DNA of 64,000 bases, taken from Bombyx mori. Its lineage: Eukaryota; Arthropoda; Insecta; Lepidoptera; Bombycidae. The number at the start of each line of letters is the position of its first letter. Positions within the stretch are counted from its first letter, which is position 1. Under the pieces are notes generated by a model. That model saw only the letters and a list, made by a program, of their open reading frames with translations, did not search any database and had not been told where the DNA came from. Positions 1 to 12,100 of the stretch are shown piece after piece. The position numbers and the translations under genes are program-made. Location: NCBI RefSeq assembly GCF_030269925.1, contig NC_085112.1, positions 4,713,501 to 4,777,500 on the forward strand, written 5' to 3'.

Positions 1-32
1 CCTTCATCGCTCTTGATAGGCCTTTCTCGATA

Positions 33-73
33 CGAATCCACCGGGCGTGTTTTCCTTTAGGTCAAGACGACTT
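33..73 (-). repeat. Bm1-type SINE fragment (5' head)
   Basis: This short stretch matches, in reverse orientation, the tRNA-like 5' head of the Bm1-type SINE seen in full at 63170-63588. The shared landmarks are a diverged form of the 'caccggacgtctt' segment followed by 'cctttaggcca'. It is diverged and cut off from the rest of the element. Confidence 0.5.
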
Positions 74-516
74 AAAACTTACGTTCTTACCGAAGTACGA
101 ATCTATTAGTTTCAAAAAAAAAAAACGTTCGTCGTTTAATACTATTATTTAAAATACCTTAAATCCTTAAATAGCCACACTTAAATCGGTGTCCAGACGC
201 GAGAATTCTTACGCAAAAATTTTCCGTTCCGGCTTGAAATTATGTTTACGATTTCATCCTCAATATTGAATGAAAGGCAAAGATTTTATTCATATCTCTA
301 TTCTAATTTCTATTATTTTATTCTAATCTCAGTCAAAACACAAGTAAACAAAGAACAGGGAAATGGACATAATAATTGAAACACAAACAAAAAGATTAAA
401 ATACATAATGATTTATTTTATATATAATGTTTATTTAAATCATGTATAATAATAAAACAATATAATCTCTACGCTACATTATTATGAGTACGTTACATAA
501 TACAAACGCATTTATA

Positions 517-836
517 CAGGGTGTATTGAAATCATTCACAAATGCGAAACGATAATAGACTATGATCAAAATTTAATATAACGCGTGGAATCTCAAGTCT
601 TGATAATTTGTATTATATTGCGGCTTCAGAACTATACGCAATATATTCAAAAGTATTCACATTCAAGATGATCGGAACTAACATGTATAGAAATGTAGTG
701 TAGTTTTCTAATGTATGTAAGAAAATGTAACATCGCTTACTTTTTTTTCTTTTTTATTGTAAGTTGTATAGACATTTTTTTGTACTCTCAGCCTGTTTCT
801 ACTTCGAGAAAAATTCCAATACACCCTTTATAATAT
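517..836. mobile_element. Candidate short TIR transposon (MITE-like)
   Basis: The left end reads CAGGGTGTATTG and the right end is its near-perfect inverse, CAATACACCCTT. The ends lie about 320 bp apart inside AT-rich DNA and are bordered by TATA-like sequence on both sides. No ORF of transposase size lies between them. The 'CAGGGTG' terminus is common on arthropod mariner-like MITEs; the family assignment is an inference. Confidence 0.5.
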
Positions 837-1380
837 ATTATAACTAAAAGCAGATTTTTATATAGTAACAACAGTTCTAAGCGACTTCTATACTATTTTG
901 GTCTTAAGACGATTGCCAACTGTTAATTCTTTATAGATCTAAAACATTAGTTAACAGTCCGACAATATTAATTGTACTTTTGATGGGCGTTTTATTCTGA
1001 ATAAGACCGTGAGATGACAAAATGTAGTCGCTGTTAATTTTAGCACAAAATTAAAAAAACGATTAGAACATGAATGATTTAATGGCCGATTCTAAATTTG
1101 CAGAGCGATGGCACAGAAATTTATTGTAGAGTAATTAATCTATTCAACATATCATGTATATTTTTCATTATGTTAGTGAATATATCATTAATAGAGCGCT
1201 GAAATTAATATTACAAAGCACTGGTTACACCACAGATTCATATGTTATATAATACGTAAATGCATATAATATTTATGTACTTTTTCGGAGTTTTTGTACA
1301 GTATTTTTTTTTTGTTTTTTTTTTTGTGTAAAGACACGTTTTTCATACAGAGAATTCTATAGTATTAGTTATTTTAGTTT

Positions 1381-1590
1381 GAAGAAAACGGTGGCGCAGT
1401 TAATATGGTCTTTCTCAGTGGATCGCGATTTCGATCCGGTGGTACATTCTGCGAAGCACTGCTCTTGCTAGGGCTAGTGTTAGCAAATTCTCTCAGGTTG
1501 AACCCGTGAGCTCACATACCCGTCCGCGCGTTGCTAGATTAGCCTCTTAGACTACCAGCGCATAGTTAAGAGGAAACAATAGAAAATTAA
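1381..1590 (+). mobile_element. BMC1/jockey-type LINE 3' UTR fragment
   Basis: This carries the characteristic block 'gatccggtggta.attctgcgaagcac.gctcttgctaggg', then a 'gtgagctcac' segment and an A-rich end. The same block ends the better preserved LINE at 57700-58338, where it follows a LINE ORF C-terminus. Here only the 3' UTR remains, in plus orientation and diverged. Confidence 0.7.
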
Positions 1591-2981
1591 TCGACCGATG
1601 TTACCAAAGTCATAAAACATACTTTCACTCACCAAGTTTATTCAAAACGCTATGTTACTAATTAAAAAAAAAAGTTATCAATAATATCATGTGACTACAA
1701 ATATATATTTAGTGAAGGCACGACAAAAATTGACCGCAAAATAATTTCAGCAGAATGTTTTAAATATTAAAAAATAATCTATTATATTAAAATACCTTAT
1801 TACAATACTGGGCAGGAATCGTTTCGCTTGGAACTTCATTTGCAAAAAAAAAATACAATTCTTACAGTTCAAAAGTTTTATCATAAGTATTTGAGAATCT
1901 TGTGGAGGAATTCAAACGAATTCATTACGAAACCGATACGGCCATGCTTTTGAGATTCATTATTTCATTTACTGATGATAAACAGGAATGTATTAAGATT
2001 CAATTGGAGATTTCTAATTGAAAAAAGTCTCGTTTGAAAACCTCGTCACATATCGTCTTCTCGCATTAAAACTGGATAATCTCAAAACTTACTAATTTCA
2101 CAGGAGTGTCTTAAAGGTTTAATTTAATATAATATTTAATTTCATATTAATCATCTTTGCAACATTTATTTTTCATTAGTTACATTATCTGTCTTTTAAA
2201 GTAAGATAAAATTATGTATTAATTTTGTTAATAGTAGTCAAAACATAGACATACTAAAAAAAAAAAACGAATCTATGCTCCTTTGACAGCATTTGTGAGA
2301 AAAATACTGGTGATACCAAATGATTCCGCGTATTAACTCAATTTCGAATACTTTTGGAAATTGTACACTTTTAATGCAAAAAGACGATCTAAGAGTGAGG
2401 AGAGGCTATTTGGTTTAAGCGACATATTTTATCTTTGTAATTAAAGGTCCGTTTTATTTAATACTAATATAAATAGTTCGATGTTTTTAATTGAACTTCA
2501 ATTATGTTTACCCCATTAAAATTTTTAGCTGAAGAAGTTTTTTTGTTATGATATATTTTCCAAATTTTTAAACTTTAAATGGCTCTTCTGTAAATATGCA
2601 TACATGTCGCTTAAGCCAAATAACCTTTTATCACACGATATAATTAAAAGTACTTTATCATATATCATTATATTGTTACCGACTTATTTTGAATACATTG
2701 CAGTTTTCACGGTGACGAGCATCCAAGTTGTTAGCAGGTCGACAAAATTAGTTTTTGAATTGAATTTACGAAACGCAAAAGTTAATAATACTATACATAA
2801 TAATACTATACATAAGCCGCATAAGCAATTCTTTCTCAACGAATTACTTTAATACGAGTATAGGTGTTTGTTCTTTAAGTATTTTTACTAGATAATAAAA
2901 TAAAATAAAAATAAAAAATGAAATCACCGATTTATTAACCTACTAATATACGATCTCAATGTTTAATAAATTCTTATATAT

Positions 2982-3257
2982 GAGTCGACTATTATCAAAG
3001 CCGGCAATCTGACTTTTGGATAATTATTGGTAAATCATAAAAACGAATTATTGACTTTGTATTCCATTGGCAGTCACAAAACTCTTCGGAACGACATCTT
3101 AGATAAATAACAGGTTAACTATTAACCTTTATTTAATGCAGGTTTTGAACCGTATTCTTTGAAGGAGACGATTATATTCAAATCAATCCGTATTGACTTA
3201 TCAATAACATTTTTTTGTCCAAATGCACAGATTGCCACCTTTGATAATAGACGACTC
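2982..3257 (+). mobile_element. 276-bp MITE with 4-bp TSD (copy 1)
   Basis: The ends are GAGTCGACTATTATCAAAG and the inverse of GAGTCGTCTATTATCAAAG, giving imperfect TIRs of about 40 bp. The 4-bp sequence ATAT flanks both sides (2978-2981 and 3258-3261). A second copy of the same length lies in inverse orientation at 10843-11118. There is no coding capacity. A 4-bp TSD with a terminus starting GAG resembles Sola-type DNA transposons; that link is an inference. Confidence 0.85.
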
Positions 3258-3261
3258 ATAT

Positions 3262-6148
3262 AAAACAAATGTGTGGAAGCCAACATCGAATTAATTTAAT
3301 TTATTTATTTTTAATTTATCATGTACTGAAAACAGAAGGTTGAATGTAAAAAAAAAACGCCGGATAATTCAACTTGCCAAATCCAGAACATTCGAAAAAT
3401 CCCCTATAATTACGTTCAATACAAGCCTAAGTCTAAGTGAGTATCATTAATATCTAGCTGTCTCAAAATATAATTCGTCTAAAACTATTTTTTTTTTACT
3501 TAAACTATGTTCAGCCATTATTCTCCTGCTACCTCACTCGATCCCTAACGATGCTTTTAAAACGAAACGCTATGATCGCACTCGCCTAAGACGACCCGAA
3601 AAATATTCCTCAACTGACTTCTCAGGCTATGCTCACAATAATCATTTAAAAAAAAAACCGACATTGTTTTACGTGCTAAATGTAAATAAATTATTCTTTT
3701 GTAATTTAATTGAATATATGCAATTTCGAAAAGGGCACATCTCTGACAATGTAAAATGTTCAGGAAATGAAAAAAAAAACTGATATTTTCTAAAGCAGTG
3801 TAAAATTTAAAATACATATTAACTTTTGAGATATATTTTAGTGTTAATTAGCAATTGAAAATAACTGGAATTATTATAAAATGGGTGTAGGTAAGCCTCA
3901 AAAGTACATGTATATGAAAAAACGTATTTACAAAATATGCGACATGTACCCTTTTCGAAATTGCATATTCAATTATAAATATATCGTATCGTTTTATAAT
4001 ATATAATAATAATCTTTCATAATGTACAATACTCTAAAATTCCACGACCTAACTCATCTCACAGCTCCCTTTAAGGCTAATGTTGGCAATTATTGAACAC
4101 ATCACTCTCTAGGACACGATCGGCTCCGAAATCTGAATTCAAAAATACACTTCATCTAATTCTTTGAATGAAATGTTTTAGAAATCGATTTGCGTAAAAT
4201 GAGCAAACTCGTTTTTAATTTATCACACGTCCGCCCAAAAAGGAGGCTTAACATCATCCCGAATGACCCCATATACTTGTTTTTTTTTAAAGTTGGCAGA
4301 ACTGTCATGTTTTTAATTAAACATTTAAATTACTTAACTATTTGTGTTTTTCGAAACCGATCGATCCCACCAACGCATTTTGACAATCTAATATAAAAAA
4401 TTTTAGACGGAATAACACAAGACGTGAAACATTAGTGACAGACAACAAGGGACCTATGAAGAAGAGAAACGACAGAACAATTCACTGGAAGGTAATTAGT
4501 TTTTTTTCTTCACATTAATCACTTACGGTATGGCTAAAACTTTTATATAAATAATTACATTATCTCTTCACAACATTAACGTCGTATATAAACGAGCAAT
4601 ATAAAAAATTTACTTTATTAATGTGCGTGTTTCCCGGCGAATTCCATGCAACAGTGTCAGCGGAAATTAAAAAAAAAAAGAAGCAATTTCCTAGTACAAA
4701 ATGTCACTGTCAAATGTTTTTTCATCCAATTAGTTCATTGTATATAGACAAAGGGATCCATCAAAAAGTAATCAAATGACTGTTGCTGGTTTCCTTACCA
4801 ACAAATACAAATGGAATTCGTACCTCATAACTTAGTTCTATTTATTTGTTGAATGTGTAACATAATGTTATATACTATATAACAAAATAATACAGACATA
4901 ATAAATGGTTTTAGGGTAATGACGTCACATATAAAGTATTCTGAATTTAGTCTTCAATATATTTCGATTGATAACACCTTCGTCTTGCAGAAAAACTTAC
5001 AATTTACGGTCCCGCCTCGAGCTTGCAAACTCTGGCGTGACAACAACCGAACGGCATTCGGCCATGTGTATTGTACGTTAAGAGTACGATTCCTGAACTG
5101 AAAACCATTGCAACCATTGCCTAAGAACATTCAACGAATGCACTAGTACTGAACGCAATGTACGACATTTGAAAATTCGCTTTACATTGACGCTTTCACG
5201 AATATATGAATTTGCTAAATATTTAGCTAGATTTAGCTTTGCGAATCCAATTACAACATAATAGACAAACAGAAAAATTGCTTAGTACATTTTTCTCTTC
5301 TGTCTATAATGTGATATTTTTTATAATGTCAATAATAAAACAACAAGAGAAAAGCTAATAAATAGAAGAATGAAACTAAGTCTTAAATTGCAATGAATAT
5401 AGTTGAATTTCCATAATTGACGGAACACAAGTTATTTTCCGTTTATATTACTGTTTCAGTTTCGAGAATGGTCCTCTTACACAATGATTACAACTTTTCA
5501 AATTTAGCATTTGGTAATGCGATTGGTTTAATATATTGTGTCTCTCTACGCAATCATTTCAGGATTTAAAAAAAAAAATCTATGTAATACACACGGGGTA
5601 GAAGTGAAACCTTCGTTAGTATTCTACCTCATTTTCTCGCTGGCTAAATCCTGTGGATGTAAGCCCCGAGGTTACCAACTTGAAGGAAAAAAAAGTTTGT
5701 CTCTGGTGTTGTTTCCGCTTCATCGCATTTTAAATCACAACAGTGCTAAACAAGTTTCATTCATTTCAAATAATAAAACTAAACACGAATAAGTATAAAA
5801 GAGATTTTCGCCACAATCAGATCCGATTTTGATTTTTTTGTCCAAATTTAAATGTCGAATGAGACGAAACGCAAAAACGAAAGAGAGGGAGAGAAGATGA
5901 AGTCCGTCATAAAGTTTACTTGTTAAAGAGGGACGACAACATCAATATTTAGTCACTTCAATCTTCGTTCGCCTACACATATGTTCGTATCGCGCGACTT
6001 AGTACGAGTTCATTAGGCGTATTGTAGAGAACTCGATCTTAAATAGTTACCGTCAGAGTTCAGAATCGATCGGTGCGTGTCCGCAGAGCATCGCGTAGGG
6101 AACGGTGGCGCGGCGGTCGCGTCACACCGCTGCAGGAGAGGCTGATTG
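3262..6148. other. AT-rich region 3' of the tetraspanin gene
   Basis: No coding exon could be recognised on either strand. The stretch lies immediately downstream of the tetraspanin stop codon (minus strand) and may hold a long 3' UTR. The open frames here are short and lack splice-site support or family motifs. Confidence 0.45.
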
Positions 6149-9100
6149 TCAGTGCCACTTCGCCATTTGAGCGAAGATGTCCGCTCGTAGGTTCTGAGCA
6201 AAGCATATACCCAGGATCTGGTGAATTAAGAAAAAAATAATTAAATTTCGACGATTATCTCCTAAATGAAAGCTGCTCTAAATTTAGTGACAGATATGTA
6301 TTAAGTAATCTAAACAAAACCAAAAAAAAAAAGTTGTTTTTTCAACGTTAAGCGCTTGAATGGCAAACCGATATTACAATTAATTTAAGCTTCTTTTTTT
6401 ATATGGTCACGGTATCAGAGCGAAGTTATATAAATGATTGTATTGCGTGTGCAAATTTTCGAGTTAATCGGACGACACGAAGTGAAAATAACGTTTAGAT
6501 TCCGTCGCATATAAACAAACACATACATAATACAACACATATATAATACATGCCAAGCTAAAAAAAGCACGAGCCATTTATCGAAAATATAATTATGAAT
6601 AGCGCTATCCGGATTAAATTAAAATATCTATTATTAAAAAATAAAAAATGTTAACGTCGTCATTCAAATCCGATCACTAGAATTGTCATTAATTAAAAAG
6701 TCATTCAATCATTAGTCGGTCATTAAGAAGAAACGCGTAAAAATAACAAATTTCGACTCCCCAACTTTTTTTGTCTAATTTTATTGCTTAGATGGGTGGA
6801 CGAGCTCACAGCCCACCTAACGTTAAGTGGTTAGTGGAGCTTGTATGAGTTGAGCTTGAGATGTGAGTTCTAAGTTCTCAGTATAGTTACAACGACTACC
6901 CCACCCTTCAAACCCAAACGCATTACTGCTTCACGGCAGAAATAAGCAGAGTGCTAGTACCTACCCGTGCGGACTGACAATAGATTTTACAACCAGTAAT
7001 TACACAACTTATAATTTTGCGGGTTTAATTTTTATTACACAATGTTATTCCTTCACCGTGGAAGTCAATCGTAAAGATGTCTTAAGTACGTATTTCATTA
7101 AAAAAATTGGTACCCGCCTGCGGGATTCGAACACCGGTGCATCGCTACACATACGAATACACCGGACGTCTTATCCTTTAGGCCACGACGACTTCAAAAC
7201 TAATTACTACTTCGAGCAACTACAGAAGTGTTACGTGTACAACATGCAACTCCGCGTATAGATGGGACTTACTTGTGCAAAAGCGATACATACAGCCGAA
7301 GTCGCTACAATCAACAGGTTGTGTTCGAACCACTCCTCGGCTGCTTCGAGGCAACCTTTATCGTATATTATCTTAGCAATTTCTAAAGTCTAGAACAAAA
7401 CAAAAAGAAAACAACATTACACACAACAATTACTATGACTATGTCTACAGGAACGGACAATCAAATTGATTTCAGTCACAAATTACACATTTTTTTTTGT
7501 AATGTTTCAGAAACTTGGGTTTGTATTTTTACATTTCTAACATTGCGAAAACGTATTGACGAAGTTGCATCAAAATTTCAAAAAATTCGAACTGCCCTTT
7601 ACCGGACAAAAAAATCGCATTTCTGGGCATATTTTTGTGTCTGAAATCTTATACAAAAAAAATACGCAGAAAATTAATTAATACCCTTCTTCATCTTGCA
7701 ATGGAAGGCGTTTTGATCAAAACGAATCAGCTTAATATTTAAATTTCGAATGCAGCAATGAAAACCTAACTGCAGCAAATCGAATTTTGCTTCATTAAAA
7801 TCTTCTGCATAATTTCTTTGAAATGGCCGTACGTTTAGTCACATTTAGCTTAACAAGTTGAACCTTGGTAGCCAAGGGAGCTATGGCGACGGCCGCTACA
7901 GACGCTATGTTTCTTTGAAGCCAATCTTCCCCGGCGGAGACACAACCTCGCTCGTGGATCACGCGTTCCATTATTTGCTACAATATGAGGGTAGAGGCGA
8001 AAAATCGAAAATGACACTTTCGAGTCTCTACATAAGGTTCATATCCGCAGGATATTGGCTTTTCAAATTGAACATTACAAATCGGTTTGGTTTCGATGTA
8101 TTGTATACTAATTTTGATTTCGTGAAGCCAAAAACAAAGAAATTAAAGCTATATTTATAAATTATTACGAGTATTCGTCTATTCATCTTTACAAATGATG
8201 AAATACAACACTGCTCCTTCACCTATCCATTATTCTTCATATTATGTACAATCTACATATACAAATACCCCCCAATCCTACTTTAAATGGGTGTCTTATG
8301 AGCCCGTACAATTTGATGCTACTCCTACTTATCATTACCAATTACGTGTTAATTGTACGGTACTCCAAGACTCTTCGCCTGTCTTCTGAACATGAATTGA
8401 TCTGATATTATATCTTAATTTTAAAACAAAAACAGAACACAAAGTTCACAGACACCACACCAGCAACTCTTCGAACACCGAGACAACTATACGAACCTTC
8501 TCTTTGTTATAACATAATAATATAACAGTAGAAAGTTCGGGAGGCGCCCGGAGTTTTTTTTTTATTGCCTTTGTAGGTAGACGAGCATAAGGCCCACCTG
8601 ATGGTGAGTGGTTACCGTCGCCCATAGACTTCAGCAATGCAAGGGGCAGAGCCAAGCCACTGCCTATCGCTTAATGCTCTCCACAAGCCTCGTTCGCAGT
8701 TGTTAGCAAATCTCACCCCTCCTGGCTGAGCCTTTGCTCGCCCACCTGTCCTTGTGAAACTGGAAAGGCCTCCGGGCCACCAGTAATCTTTCAATCATAA
8801 AAAATGAGTGTGTGTGTGTGTGTGTGCAAGTCGCACACGGTAGAAGTGAAACTTATAAAATATAACAATAATCGCAAGGGTCAACCACTCCGCAGTGCAA
8901 TGGAGTAGCCGCACCCCGGGGAAACCGCTGCACGATCACGGTATCCGGTACGCTATTTACGTGCAGCGACATCTGTTGATAACAAACTAAATAGAAATAA
9001 AATAAACATGGCGCGTAACGGAAGAAATTAAGATGGCGCGTAACCGAAAAACGTTACATACGCTTTTTTCCTCCTTACGTCAACAAAGAAGTTTTACTTA

Positions 9101-12100
9101 AAAAAAAAACAGTAGAGGAACACTCACGTCGGGCGACTTCCTGACGTCATATCCACACTGCTTGTTCCTTATGATGTCCTGAGGCTTGTTCCTGCAGCAG
9201 CTGAAGGGCACGCCGCACGCCTCCCTAGCGCCGGCCGCCCCACTCGAACAGTTGAAGTACGCGTTCCTGTCCCAGTCCTTGGGACCCTCGACGCCGCAAC
9301 ACTGGAGCTGCCATTCCGAATTATACGCAATATAGTAAAATAAATAAATAAATATTTACTAACAATCACGCCACGTTAACTGGTCCCGTGGTAAAACGGA
9401 AATAAATGTAAGTTTTTTATTATACACATAGATATATTTAATATACATCCATAACCCTGGAAAAGACATTTTATATTTATCATATAAATATCTTCCTTTG
9501 GCGGGATTCGAACACGCGACCTCCTTGTGCAGTGACCATGTCACTTACCACTACCCCAGACGGCCGTAAAAGGTTTATGTGTTCCGTAAATATGCCGCGT
9601 TTATTTTATTTTTTCCTACCTAAGCTGATAGCCTTGAGAGGCTATTTCAGCGTAACCTTAACTAGTAGGTGAGCTCACGGGGCTCAAACCTGACGACGTT
9701 GCTAACACGAACCCTAGCAAGAGCCGTGCTTCGCAGAATCTACCACCGGATCGGAAACGCGACCCACTGAGAAGATCCGGCGAGAAACTCAGTGAACTGT
9801 GTCTGTGGGATGCCGCGAATATGCAATGATAACTATATGGGCTCCAGTAACCACTTAACACCAGGTGCGCTGTGAAGTCGGCCACACAACTATGCAATTA
9901 AAAAAATATAGTGATTTACATAGGTATATGGAATTGTAATTTAAAGACTAACGCTTAGGAAACACCGTGGAGTTTCCAGAGCCGGATGGTAAGTGGCTTC
10001 GATACTGACAATTCAATATCTCTGCAATCATTTACGATGAATATGGATTTAGATAGCAAAGACATACTCTGGTCTGGCGACGGCTTTACGACATAACCGT
10101 TTCGCCGACTTATTATTAACACTAACCATACCAACACTCACTGATACATATTTCTACCATAGCAGGTACATAACTGGTATACAACAATTATTACTCAAAA
10201 TAAATAAAACCAAAAAAAAAAGGTATATTAACTGTAAATTAATATACCTTTTTTTGGTTAATTAAATTAATTGGTAAGAAAAAGGCATGAAGTCAAATGT
10301 GCAAAAGCATTAAGATGATACGTTAAGTACGATAAGTTCAAAATGGGCTATTTGACCCTTTATGGTGTGTTTAGTGTTAAAGCAAGTACATAATGTCCTA
10401 CTACGAAAGTATGTAGGAGATTACCCATTCTTCTTGGATCCAATCGATCATGTTTTGTTGATCGGGGTCTTCTCTATAGTGGACGATGAACGTTTGAAAT
10501 CCAGTCGTGGCCTGTTGTTTTATCTGAATGAAGAGAAAATACATTTTAAACAAACTTCATATGTACACATTCGCAAGCAAGCAAGAGTTTCATTGGGGTA
10601 TAAATTATATTTATTTATTTATTTACGTACACACAGAAAACAAGACATAGTACAGAGTAATAGGAAAATTATGTACAAAGGCACTGCTTATTTCTTTGAG
10701 AAATCTCTTCCAGCAGACCTGCGAGAGGAAAATGAGAATAATAATAAAAAGTAATGAGTGTGTGTAGAACAAATAAAACATAACTAAAATAACAAATACA
10801 ACATGAGAATTACAGCACATACACATAGCAAATATTATAAGTGAGTCGTCTATTATCAAAGGCGGCAATCTGTGCATTTGGACAAAAAAAAAATATTGAT
10901 ATGTCAATACAGATTTATTTGAATATAATCGTCTCCTTCAAAGAATACGGTTCAAAACCTGCATTAAATAAAGGTTAATAGTTAACCTGTTATTTATCTA
11001 AGATGTCGTTCCGAAGAGTTTTGTGACTGCCAATGGAATACAAAGTCAATATTTCGTTTTTCTGATTTACCAATCATTGTCCAAAAGTCAGATTGCCGCC
11101 TTTGATAATAGTCGACTCAAGTAACACAGTAACACTCGTATATACTATGCGTTGACAGATTTTTATATTTATATAACATTATTGTTAAGTAAAAGTATTT
11201 TTAGATCTTAACTGTAATGGAATCAGCAAAGCGGAATGTGTTTTTCGTTTTGACCTTGACCTAATTACACTATGAGAGTGCGAATTTTAATTCCGTAAAA
11301 GATACACAAGACTCAAATACAAGGGTTTGAAAAATATAGACGCCATATAAATATGTAAAAGACAACTAATATTACGGACCGGTTTTTAAAAACTCATTTC
11401 CTCATACTCGATTTTTGCTTCAATATTGCAAAATGCACGAAAAAAAATATGTAAATTCAAACCAGATTTTTCCGTAAAAATATTGTAGAAACTTACACAC
11501 ATAATTAGTTTTATCGAGCGGTCTTTATAAATACATATAGAAATATGTTTATATGTATACATATTTGATCGGATTCGAACCACAGTCGTTGGGATGAAGC
11601 CGACTTAATACGTTTGCCGTCACCAATAGCTTGGGGACTATGGCAACGAAGTTATAAGGACTGTCTTTAAGACTAACGTACTACCATTGTACCTCAAGCT
11701 CAACGCAAGCAGCGCTCTCCGCAACCCATGAAGTCACATAGCCTCACATTCACTGAATACCACGTTCAAATCGAATCCTTTCCGAATCCAATATACCAAG
11801 AAACAGAATATAAAACACAGAGAGCGAACTCTCTAGCTAACACTAGAAGCTCCAAACAATGACTCTGGACTACAAACAGTTTCTGGGGATCTTATCAGCA
11901 ACTAGTGTGCATGGTGAGATCTAATCTACGATACTAAATATATTAAAGTATTTAATAGTATAATATTTAATAAGTATAATGTGTCAGCAAATAAAAAGCA
12001 TATTTACCCAGTCCTTGAAGACAAAGAACAGGATTCCAGTTGTCATCTCTGCAAGTAGCAGAAGTGCCAAAAACACAGCATACTGAAAAAACCAAAATTT

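Larger units (their letters stand above)
77..2981. other. AT-rich intergenic DNA, no gene seen
   Basis: Apart from a TIR element (517-836) and a LINE 3' end (1381-1590), this stretch shows only short, compositionally driven ORFs and homopolymer runs. I found no splice-bounded coding exon on either strand. It may include distal 3' flank of the minus-strand tetraspanin gene, but no 3' end can be fixed from sequence alone. Confidence 0.5.

Noticed and set aside
7858..8160. 100-codon plus-strand ORF
   Set aside because: It is the antisense shadow of the exon-7-like segment; only the minus strand gives family motifs.
9494..9568. Possible tRNA gene on the minus strand
   Set aside because: Promoter boxes are present but the cloverleaf does not close; fits a tRNA-derived SINE.
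9955..10137. Minus-strand ORF containing FIVNDCRDIE, at first resembling the tetraspanin FIVHYRED segment
   Set aside because: The genuine segment is at 10425-10523 with correct splice sites and frame; the flank here matches a dispersed LINE repeat ('gaaacaccgtgga').
10362..10754. 130-codon plus-strand ORF
   Set aside because: It is the antisense shadow of tetraspanin exon 5 (10425-10523) extended by chance.
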